A stretch of 64,000 nt of DNA from JACKDX01 sp964640175 (GTDB lineage Bacteria; Myxococcota_A; Polyangia; Polyangiales; GCA-016699535), in NCBI GenBank assembly GCA_964640175.1, contig CAZXFW010000005.1, positions 183,683 through 247,682 of the forward strand. Reading direction: 5' to 3'. This document shows positions 1-6,539 of this stretch, piece by piece (the stretch's first letter is position 1; each line of letters starts with the position of its first letter). The notes beneath the pieces were generated by a model, which saw only the letters and a list, made by a program, of their open reading frames with translations, searched no databases and was not told the origin of the DNA. Position numbers and translations under genes: made by a program.

Positions 1-1374
1 CTGGGCGACGATTTGTATTTCGTACGCACCGAGCATGTTTATTCACTGCAACCTATCGGCGCGAATGCCTATGCTTTTAATGGCATGCAATGTCCTTTAT
101 TAACCGTGGACGCCACAGGGCAGCTGACGTCCATTGGCATCCGATCCTCTTCCACAGGGTTCGGCTTTCCTCTCGATGAATATCGAACCAGCGAAAAAAC
201 CACTTACGTACGCGTCTTACGTGATCATCAACGCACCGGGTTTGTCAGTGGCCAATGCCTGGAATTTGGCCCGCCCGAAGTTGCAGCGTCACTTAAACGT
301 ATCCGTGCACAGATTTCAGCGGCACCCCAACGTGCTTGGGACTTTAGTAACCCTTATTCTGTACGGCCTGACTTTGAGGCCTCTGTTCATCAGTTTATTC
401 ATCGGGCACTGTTGACGGCCACCCTTTCTCAGTACCAAGCCGCAGTGCAAAGACAGGATTACTGGAAAGAGCTTGAAGATGCCATCGTTGCTATTTTCAC
501 CCATGAAATCGAAGCTGCAAGTTTGGATGTGGTGATTCCTGGCATCTGGGGCTTTCCGACAGCGACTATTACTCCGCTGCAAGTTTCACTGTTGGCTACT
601 CTTTTGCGTATCATGAATCCCGATTTCAACGCAGGCGGTAACGCGGCTTTGCTTGAATCGTATTTCATCGATCCAGGCTATGGACAGGCTTCTTTGAGTT
701 GCGCCCAGAACTACCCGCCCCCAGAACAAGCACGGCTTAATGCGGCTGAAATCTTACGATCCCATGTCAATCCAACCATCGATTGGCTTAACGCAATACT
801 GCAGCAATCACAGCCCATTCGATTGGATCCTGGCCTCAGGGAACACACCGACACGCTGCACAGTATTTTATACGCGTATGACCTTCTCACCAACCGCGAG
901 TCTGCCATCGCTTATGACACAACGACCGAAAGCCTTTTGTTTGTTCCGGGAGAGGAAAACTCCGTGCGGGCTGAAGGCATTTTTGTGCATAACCACCCTG
1001 GAAGTCCCATGCTGCTCAGCGCTGATTTGCGGGACATTCCCCTTGCCGCACACATCCCTTTTTACCAGATACAACGCACATCGAGCCCCACTCTTGAGCA
1101 TCCCTCTCAACGCCTTGCTACCCGAGGAGCAAGCATCGGGTTAATTATGGGATTCACCAACTCAGAGCCTGTTTTCCATGCGGCGCTAAACGGCGATGTC
1201 ACTTCTTCTGTCTTCGCTCACACGTACACCACCTCTATCCTCGTGCGATGCCCGGATGCCAATGGCAATCCTTACGAATTGTGGAAGCACTACAATACGT
1301 TGTTGGAGCAACCCAGCGAGTGGCGCACTCCTTTCGGACGCGTGACGTTACAACCCGTCGCCCCCGATACATAG
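1..1374 (+). CDS. Hypothetical exported-type protein, 5' end outside window
   Basis: The reading frame is open from base 1 (codons CTG GGC GAC GAT before the first TTG at 13), so the true start lies upstream and 458 residues are visible. I do not recognise the protein. Its first 90 visible residues resemble segments of two other proteins in the window (56543-58375 and 62617-63891). Shared points are an F-V-R-T/S motif, a C-P pair about 25 residues later, and a V/M-S-G/A-Q/H-C motif before a proline-rich link. Those relatives start with lipoprotein signals, so the missing N-terminus here may carry one too (inference). The rest is mixed alpha/beta with no catalytic motif I can name. An H-N-H-P-G-S stretch near residue 330 is the most distinctive. 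It converges with the RCC1 gene, 9 bp away. Confidence 0.7.
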   Translation: MGDDLYFVRTEHVYSLQPIGANAYAFNGMQCPLLTVDATGQLTSIGIRSSSTGFGFPLDEYRTSEKTTYVRVLRDHQRTGFVSGQCLEFGPPEVAASLKRIRAQISAAPQRAWDFSNPYSVRPDFEASVHQFIHRALLTATLSQYQAAVQRQDYWKELEDAIVAIFTHEIEAASLDVVIPGIWGFPTATITPLQVSLLATLLRIMNPDFNAGGNAALLESYFIDPGYGQASLSCAQNYPPPEQARLNAAEILRSHVNPTIDWLNAILQQSQPIRLDPGLREHTDTLHSILYAYDLLTNRESAIAYDTTTESLLFVPGEENSVRAEGIFVHNHPGSPMLLSADLRDIPLAAHIPFYQIQRTSSPTLEHPSQRLATRGASIGLIMGFTNSEPVFHAALNGDVTSSVFAHTYTTSILVRCPDANGNPYELWKHYNTLLEQPSEWRTPFGRVTLQPVAPDT

Positions 1375-1383
1375 ATGCGTAAC

Positions 1384-2811
1384 TTACGGAGCTGGAGGCT
1401 CTAACTGCACGGGACCCACACTGGATGGCACTTCACCACTGTCATCCCCGATGTTGTCGGTATTGCCGTAACCTAAACGCCCATCTGCGCCATTGCCCCA
1501 ACACCTGACATCTCCGCTCTCAAGCAGTGCACACACGTGGCTTTCTCCTGCAGCAAGCCGAGCCACCTTGCCTCCGACATCCACAACACCCACGCTTGAT
1601 GGCACTTCACCACTGTCATCCCCGATGTTGTCGGTATTGCCGTAACCTAAACGCCCGTCTGCACCATTGCCCCAACACCTGACATCTCCGCTCTCAAGCA
1701 GTGCACACGTAAACTCACGTCCAGCCACAACTTGAGTGGCCATCTCTCCCAATGACACCAACCTTGGCGCACAACAAGGCTCTGCACCGGCATCTACTTC
1801 CTCCGGAGGTGCGCAAAGCTCCGGATCGATAGGAAGGCATAAATCTTCATCATCCCCAATAGCATCGGTGTTTCCGTAGCCCAACTCTCCATGGCCATTG
1901 CTACCCCAACACGACACTTCGCCATCCAAAAACAATACACACGTGTGTGAGTAACCTGCAGTCACACGCGAGACCAAGCCTCGCAAGGTTTCGTTAGCCA
2001 TACCGACAAACGGCTCGTCGTCAGCAAGGTTGTCTGTGTTTCCGTATCCAAGTTGCCCTTCAGTCCCACGCCCCCAGCACGAGACAATGCCCGTCTGAAG
2101 CACCGCACACGTATGCTGATGGCCCGCCGAAACATCATCCACAATTTCCATCAAGGCCACTTCATGAAAAAGTTCATCGTCTTCATCATCGCCTAACGTA
2201 TCGGTATTACCCAATCCAAGCTGCCCTTCAGCGCCACGTCCCCAACACAACACACGTCCATCGCTCCGTAATACACAGGTATGATCCGTCCCTGTTACGA
2301 CACGGCTTGAGATGTCTAAAATGTCAGCAAACCCTTGATTCAAGGGCACTTCATCATCGCCAATCGCTTCGGTGTCATGACGCGCCAACTGTCCGCTGGC
2401 GTTATTACCCCAGCATTGCACTTTGGGGCCTTCGACCAATGCACATGTGTGCGCGCCGCCGGCTGCAATACTAACTGCCTCTGCGTTTAAACTGATCGTA
2501 TCGCTGGCGTAGGGTAGATTAACATCTCCCACGTTGTCTGTGTTGCCAAGGCCAAGACGGCCTAACTCACCAGAACCCCAGCACCGCACTTTGCCCGTGG
2601 TCGAAACCGCACAACTGTGACGCGCTCCTAAAGAAAGCTGTTCCACCACAAACGCATTGGATAACCCACTATCCTCATCCACATCTGCTTGATGCGTATC
2701 TTCACTGGTATCAACGCTACCGTCTAACATAGGCGTTTGTGTTTTTTTGCCACCACACCCGGATAACCCCACCCAAACCAATGCAACCATTAGCCAGCTT
2801 ATCCACCGCAT
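1384..2811 (-). CDS. RCC1-repeat beta-propeller lipoprotein
   Basis: Probable surface or periplasmic lipoprotein built of seven RCC1-type repeats, each of the form A-G-x-x-H-T-C-A-L-...-V-x-C-W-G-...-G-x-L-G-x-G-N-T-D. Seven such blades would close one propeller. The start at 2811 is chosen because it gives MRWISWLM... followed by the lipobox L-S-G-C, and has a good GAAGGGGG ribosome site 7 nt upstream. An in-frame start at 2862 would add 17 unlikely residues. The last two repeats are nearly identical at the DNA level, indicating a recent tandem duplication. Family knowledge: bacterial RCC1 proteins are usually secreted and of unknown binding partner. The acidic G-N-T-D-x-x-G-D-D loops could bind calcium, but that is only inference. 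Confidence 0.9.
   Translation of the reverse strand: MRWISWLMVALVWVGLSGCGGKKTQTPMLDGSVDTSEDTHQADVDEDSGLSNAFVVEQLSLGARHSCAVSTTGKVRCWGSGELGRLGLGNTDNVGDVNLPYASDTISLNAEAVSIAAGGAHTCALVEGPKVQCWGNNASGQLARHDTEAIGDDEVPLNQGFADILDISSRVVTGTDHTCVLRSDGRVLCWGRGAEGQLGLGNTDTLGDDEDDELFHEVALMEIVDDVSAGHQHTCAVLQTGIVSCWGRGTEGQLGYGNTDNLADDEPFVGMANETLRGLVSRVTAGYSHTCVLFLDGEVSCWGSNGHGELGYGNTDAIGDDEDLCLPIDPELCAPPEEVDAGAEPCCAPRLVSLGEMATQVVAGREFTCALLESGDVRCWGNGADGRLGYGNTDNIGDDSGEVPSSVGVVDVGGKVARLAAGESHVCALLESGDVRCWGNGADGRLGYGNTDNIGDDSGEVPSSVGPVQLEPPAP
1424..1534. repeat. Direct repeat unit 1 within RCC1 gene
   Basis: A 111-bp segment repeated with very few mismatches at 1598-1708 (period 174 bp, 58 codons). It encodes one RCC1 blade. 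Visible mismatches include cccatctgcgcc against cccgtctgcacc. Confidence 0.9.
1598..1708. repeat. Direct repeat unit 2 within RCC1 gene
   Basis: Second copy of the 111-bp segment at 1424-1534. The near identity compared with the other five blades points to recent duplication or gene conversion inside the gene. Confidence 0.9.
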
Positions 2812-2930
2812 GAAGCCCCCTTCGCTTACTTTACCAAAGTTCGTGACGGCATCCCAATGCACGCCTTCACTATCGTCTTACCCTATGCTGCAATGTAGTC
2901 TCTAAACGCTGCCCAAACATACCCGACACC

Positions 2931-2968
2931 ACAAAATAAAAAGGCCCGACGGGGAGAGTCGAGCCTTT
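2931..2968 (-). terminator. Rho-independent terminator after the 55-residue gene
   Basis: On the minus strand, AAAGGCTCGAC and GTCGGGCCTTT form a GC-rich stem around a short loop (TCTCCCC). It is followed by a T-rich run (TTTTTATTTT). It lies about 80 nt after the stop codon at 3052 and ends the structured 3' region. Confidence 0.8.
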
Positions 2969-2972
2969 CCCA

Positions 2973-3050
2973 TCCTATACAGGCAAGTATAGGACGGTCA
3001 TCCCGGGAGGGGATGTAATCTAAGATCGCGGTTGCGTGACTTACGCAACC
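2973..3050 (-). other. Three further hairpins between the small gene and its terminator
   Basis: Three inverted repeats stand in a row: GGTTGCGT/ACGCAACC (3030-3050, 8-bp stem, 5-nt loop), CATCCC/GGGATG (2999-3015, 6-bp stem, 5-nt loop) and TCCTATAC/GTATAGGA (2973-2994, 8-bp stem, 6-nt loop). All are perfect. Together with the terminator they make a four-hairpin RNA starting directly after the stop codon. It could be a stable 3' UTR, an sRNA processed from it, or a regulatory element. I match it to no known RNA family. Confidence 0.6.
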
Positions 3051-3051
3051 A

Positions 3052-3219
3052 TTAAGATTCAAAATCGAGTTCTTTGGGATCGTCTCTTCCGAACTCCTGT
3101 TCCGTATTGAACGTTGCTTCTTGGTATAAGTCGTCGAGGGTAAACCCGATCTTGCTAGCGGGTCGAATCTCTTCGCGTTCAAATTCCTCAATACTGCGAT
3201 ACGTCTTGGGCCCACGCAT
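3052..3219 (-). CDS. Small conserved-looking acidic protein, 55 residues
   Basis: The ORF runs from ATG at 3219 to TAA at 3052. It encodes MRGPKTYRSIEEFEREEIRP followed by an amphipathic stretch (S-K-I-G-F-T-L-D-D-L-Y-Q-E) and an acidic tail ending K-E-L-D-F-E-S. A purine-rich ribosome site (GGAAGGTAAGGA) precedes the ATG. The composition is highly charged, with 13 Glu and 5 Asp, and there is no membrane segment. I recall similar short E-E-F-E-R-E-E-I-R-P proteins in deltaproteobacteria, but cannot name a function. It is divergent from parA across 160 bp, so a link to chromosome partitioning is conceivable but unproven. The strong start signal and the terminator downstream make it likely a real gene. 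Confidence 0.75.
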   Translation of the reverse strand: MRGPKTYRSIEEFEREEIRPASKIGFTLDDLYQEATFNTEQEFGRDDPKELDFES

Positions 3220-3379
3220 GCGTCCTTACCTTCCTATTTTGCGGCAAAATCGTGACCTACCGCTGCTATCCCACATGACCTACGTTGTCCTACATCTGAT
3301 GACACTCTACCACCCCAATCTCGACTGGCAAAAAAACAGCACATTGAATCCTTGAGCGCGGCCTGATAAGAGCTGTCTC
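3220..3379. promoter_or_regulatory. Divergent intergenic region before parA, with TGACCTA repeats
   Basis: This 160-bp gap must hold promoters for the 55-residue gene and parA. An RTGACCTAY octamer-like word occurs at 3252, 3275 and 3380, where it is the parA start itself. The last two extend to TGACCTAYGTTGT, a 13-nt near repeat. It could be an operator used for parAB autoregulation. No canonical parS palindrome was seen here. Confidence 0.35.
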
Positions 3380-4156
3380 GTGACCTATGTTGTAGCGATC
3401 GCCAATCAAAAAGGTGGGGTTGGCAAAACCACGACTGCAGTAAACCTGGCCGCAAGCCTCGCGGTAGCCGAGCAGAAGGTACTGTTGATTGACACGGATC
3501 CCCAAGGCAATGCCACGAGCGGCCTTGGACGAACCTCAAGCGACATTCCCTTTGGCACGTATGAACTTCTGCAAGGGGCTACCAGCATGCAAGAAGCCAT
3601 TGTTCATGCGGATCTGCCACATTTACACCTAATTGCGGCCTCTCCCGATCTAGCCGCCGTGGAAATTGAGTTTGTGAATTTGCCTGACCGGGCGCTTCGG
3701 CTACGTCAGCAAATTTCATCTGCACGGGAAAATTACGATTACATTATAATTGATTGCCCCCCGTCCCTGGGCATTCTCACACTCAACGCGCTCGCTGCGG
3801 CTGACGCCGTGCTTGTCCCGATGCAATGCGAATATTACGCCCTTGAAGGGCTTTCTCAACTGATGAACACCGTTGAACGGGTGCGTGGCTCGCTTAATCC
3901 TTCGCTTCGGGTGGATGGCGTACTGTTGTGCATGTTCGATCCTCGAAGCAATTTGTCGACGGAGGTGGCCACTGAGCTACGTAAACACTTTCACGTTTAC
4001 AACACCGTAATCCCTCGAAACATTCGCTTGGCGGAAGCGCCTTCGTACGGGAAACCCATTATTCTGTATGACTCAGCATCCAAAGGCTCGGCTGGATATT
4101 TGAATCTGGCGCGCGAAATTCTAAGCGGACCTCCGACACCTCAAGTGGCGGCCTAG
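3380..4156 (+). CDS. parA: Chromosome-partitioning ATPase ParA (Soj)
   Basis: Cytoplasmic ParA/MinD-family ATPase that works with ParB to segregate the chromosome origin. The deviant Walker A motif KGGVGKTT is at residues 11-18, and the switch motifs D-T-D-P-Q-G-N and I-D-C-P-P-S are intact. Its 258 residues are typical of chromosomal Soj proteins, and no N-terminal DNA-binding extension is present (unlike plasmid type Ia ParA). The start is GTG at 3380, which gives the standard M-x-x-V-x-A-I-A-N-Q-K-G-G opening. The ribosome site is weak (AAGAG about 10 nt upstream). parB follows after 2 nt, so the two are translationally linked. Confidence 0.97.
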   Translation: MTYVVAIANQKGGVGKTTTAVNLAASLAVAEQKVLLIDTDPQGNATSGLGRTSSDIPFGTYELLQGATSMQEAIVHADLPHLHLIAASPDLAAVEIEFVNLPDRALRLRQQISSARENYDYIIIDCPPSLGILTLNALAAADAVLVPMQCEYYALEGLSQLMNTVERVRGSLNPSLRVDGVLLCMFDPRSNLSTEVATELRKHFHVYNTVIPRNIRLAEAPSYGKPIILYDSASKGSAGYLNLAREILSGPPTPQVAA

Positions 4157-4158
4157 TT

Positions 4159-5052
4159 ATGGAAGAGCCTTTAAAGCCACCAAAACGGCGACCGCTCGGA
4201 CGTGGACTCGATGCATTGTTGCCCGCAGCGCCTGGAACGTCCTCATCGGCGCAAACGCTTCACATCGCCGTTGAAGAACTTCATCCAAACCCATCCCAAC
4301 CTCGCGGCTTGTTTGACGATCAGGCGCTTGAAGAACTTACGCTATCCATTCGTGAGCTCGGTATTTTAGAACCCTTGCTGGTTCGTAAGCGCACGGAAGG
4401 TGGTTACACCATTGTCGCAGGAGAGCGGCGTTGGCGTGCCGCACAACGCGCCGGCGTGCTGAAAGTGCCGGTGTTTATCCGTGAGCTCACGGACAAGCAA
4501 GCGTTTGAAGCTGCATTGGTGGAAAACCTCCAGCGCGAAGAACTGAGCCCCGTCGAAACCGCACGCGCATTTTTGCGTTTGATGCAAGACTACGGACATA
4601 CCCAAGAGTCCATGGCTCAACGTGTCGGCAAAAGCCGCTCGGCGGTGGCCAATGCCCTTCGCTTGCTCAAGCTCCCGGATAGCGTGCTTGCTCGGCTCGA
4701 AACCGGCGAGCTCTCCGAAGGCCATGGCCGTGCGCTCTTAGGGCTCAGTCACCCTGCAGAAATGCAAACCATGGCGAAAGAAGCCGTGTCAGAACAATGG
4801 AGCGTTCGCGACACCGAGCGCGAAGTAAGACGCGCGATTCAATCTTCACAATCTTCTCGCAGTCCCGCCAAACCTTCGGTCAATGCCTCGGCCAATGTCC
4901 GAGACTTGGAAGCGCGTCTTGCGCGTGCTCTTGGCGCCAACGTCAAAGTGGTGGATCGCCAGGGACGCGGTCACATTTCGATTGCCTATCGCAACTACGA
5001 CGAGCTCGATAGCATTCTTGGCCGCATCCCTTCCCTGAGCGAAGCCCCTTAA
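4159..5052 (+). CDS. parB: Chromosome-partitioning protein ParB (Spo0J)
   Basis: ParB-type CTPase and parS-binding clamp. Visible parts are a basic N-terminal tail with P-L-G-R-G-L-D-A-L-L (the ParA-stimulating peptide region), the ParB/Srx domain with box II G-E-R-R-W-R-A-A, and the E-N-L-Q-R-E motif. A helix-turn-helix follows (Q-R-V-G-K-S-R-S-A-V-A-N-A-L-R-L-L), and a C-terminal dimerisation domain covers about the last 60 residues. Its 297 residues are normal for chromosomal ParB. It is 2 nt after parA and convergent with folD, with only 22 bp between and no clear terminator. Confidence 0.97.
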   Translation: MEEPLKPPKRRPLGRGLDALLPAAPGTSSSAQTLHIAVEELHPNPSQPRGLFDDQALEELTLSIRELGILEPLLVRKRTEGGYTIVAGERRWRAAQRAGVLKVPVFIRELTDKQAFEAALVENLQREELSPVETARAFLRLMQDYGHTQESMAQRVGKSRSAVANALRLLKLPDSVLARLETGELSEGHGRALLGLSHPAEMQTMAKEAVSEQWSVRDTEREVRRAIQSSQSSRSPAKPSVNASANVRDLEARLARALGANVKVVDRQGRGHISIAYRNYDELDSILGRIPSLSEAP

Positions 5053-5074
5053 TCTGTCCTTGTAGATAGTGCGG

Positions 5075-5938
5075 CTAGGAGGGTTGGCCAAGTTGGTTGC
5101 GGGCAGCCTGCAAGGTGTTTGAAAGCAGCATCGCGATGGTCATCGGACCTACGCCGCCTGGCACCGGAGTGATAAATGAAGCGCGTTCCTTCGCTTCTTC
5201 GAAATGCACATCTCCCACCAAACGTCCATCCGGTAATCGATTGATCCCCACATCGAGCACCACCGCACCAGGCTTAATCCACTCGCCCCTAATCATCTCA
5301 GCACGCCCCACTGCAGCGATAACCACATCCGCCTTGGATACAAGCTGTGGTAGTTCCCGTGTGCGTGAATGAGCGATTGTCACCGTGGCATGGCGCTCCA
5401 ACAACATCCACGCCAAAGGCTTGCCGACAAGGTTGCTTCGACCCACTACGACCGCTTGTTTGCCTTCAAGGCTATAGTCGATGTCATCAAGCAGACGCAT
5501 GCAACCAAGCGGCGTGCAAGGACGCAATCCCCTCTCCCCGTTACACAAGAGCCCAACGTTGTAGGGATGGAGGCCATCCACATCTTTACCAGGATCAATC
5601 GTGCGCACGATTTCCGTGGCATCAAGATGCTTGGGAAGCGGTAGCTGCACCAAGATCCCATCTACCGTATCGCGATGATTGAGCGCTTGCACCAACGCAA
5701 GGACCTCGGATTGTGTCACCTCCGCTGACAAGCGATGGACGTTGCCATGAAACCCCGCGTTTCGTGCAGCGACTTCTTTGTTGCGCACATACACCTGCGA
5801 AGCAGGATCCTCGCCGATCAATACAACATCCAAGCCAGGCGGCCGGCCATGCTGCTGAGCGAATTGCGCAGTCTCCGCCTGAAGTGCTGAACGAATACGA
5901 ACCGCAGCGGCTTTACCATCAATGATCTTGGCTGCCAT
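5075..5938 (-). CDS. folD: Bifunctional methylenetetrahydrofolate dehydrogenase/cyclohydrolase
   Basis: Cytoplasmic folate enzyme interconverting 5,10-methylene-THF, 5,10-methenyl-THF and 10-formyl-THF with NADP. Family signatures are present: Y-V-R-N-K-E with the catalytic lysine, V-Q-L-P-L-P, P-G-K-D-V-D-G, the nucleotide-binding V-V-V-G-R-S-N-L-V-G-K-P, and C-terminal P-V-P-G-G-V-G-P-M-T. Its 287 residues are normal. The start overlaps the end of lspA by 20 nt, so it is the last gene of the ileS-lspA-folD unit. Confidence 0.97.
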   Translation of the reverse strand: MAAKIIDGKAAAVRIRSALQAETAQFAQQHGRPPGLDVVLIGEDPASQVYVRNKEVAARNAGFHGNVHRLSAEVTQSEVLALVQALNHRDTVDGILVQLPLPKHLDATEIVRTIDPGKDVDGLHPYNVGLLCNGERGLRPCTPLGCMRLLDDIDYSLEGKQAVVVGRSNLVGKPLAWMLLERHATVTIAHSRTRELPQLVSKADVVIAAVGRAEMIRGEWIKPGAVVLDVGINRLPDGRLVGDVHFEEAKERASFITPVPGGVGPMTIAMLLSNTLQAARNQLGQPS

Positions 5939-6539
5939 GTCCTATACCCTCTGAAGCATGCCTAGTTTTATGCCGAGCTACAAAACCGTCGATAAGCAAC
6001 ATGATAACGCCCACCGTAATGGCAGCATCCGCAACGTTAAACGTGGGCCACTCAAACCCATCACGCAAATGAAATCGAATAAAATCAACCACATACCCAA
6101 GCCTAAGACGGTCGATTAAATTACCAAGCGCCCCAGAAATAATCCACGGGACACTCCAGCCAAACCATTGGCCACCGTGGCCTTTAATAAACATCCACAT
6201 GAGCATGATCACCGCGATCACCGCAGCTATCGAAAACAGAATGCGCCGAAATACCAAAGGAGAGTCCTTGAGCATGCTAAACGCAGCCGCACAATTTTCA
6301 GCGTAACGAAACTCAAGGTAGCCATCCACTAACACGACAGGTGGCTTACGAAACCGTTGGGCAGGCACATGTCCCGACACATCCTGCTCACAGGCAGGCG
6401 TCTTAAGTTCGGGGCGTGGCTCTGAAAGTGCATTAAGTGCCCATGCTTTGGTGCCCAAATCCAACGCAGTCAGTACCGCAGCGACTAACACACACCATAA
6501 AATAGCACGTTGGGATCGACGAATTAGGTGTTCTGCCAT
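5919..6539 (-). CDS. lspA: Lipoprotein signal peptidase II
   Basis: Inner-membrane aspartic peptidase that removes signal peptides from prolipoproteins, in line with the many lipoproteins encoded nearby. Four hydrophobic segments are visible. The two catalytic aspartates lie in N-L-I-D-R-L-R-L-G-Y-V-V-D-F and F-N-V-A-D-A-A-I. At 206 residues it is longer than the usual 160. The excess is mostly a periplasmic insert after the first helix (about residues 35-75, with one cysteine). ATG at 6539 is preferred over the TTG at 6560 because it starts M-A-E-H. It overlaps the ileS end by 16 nt, suggesting coupling. Confidence 0.93.
   Translation of the reverse strand: MAEHLIRRSQRAILWCVLVAAVLTALDLGTKAWALNALSEPRPELKTPACEQDVSGHVPAQRFRKPPVVLVDGYLEFRYAENCAAAFSMLKDSPLVFRRILFSIAAVIAVIMLMWMFIKGHGGQWFGWSVPWIISGALGNLIDRLRLGYVVDFIRFHLRDGFEWPTFNVADAAITVGVIMLLIDGFVARHKTRHASEGIGHGSQDH

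Noticed and set aside
2883..3215. 110-codon minus-strand frame across the hairpin region
   Set aside because: It overlaps the well-supported 55-residue gene in another frame, runs through the terminator hairpins and has coding-poor composition.
3974..4010. GTAAAC...GTTTAC palindrome in parA as a parS site
   Set aside because: It lacks the CACGTG core of parS and lies in ordinary coding sequence.
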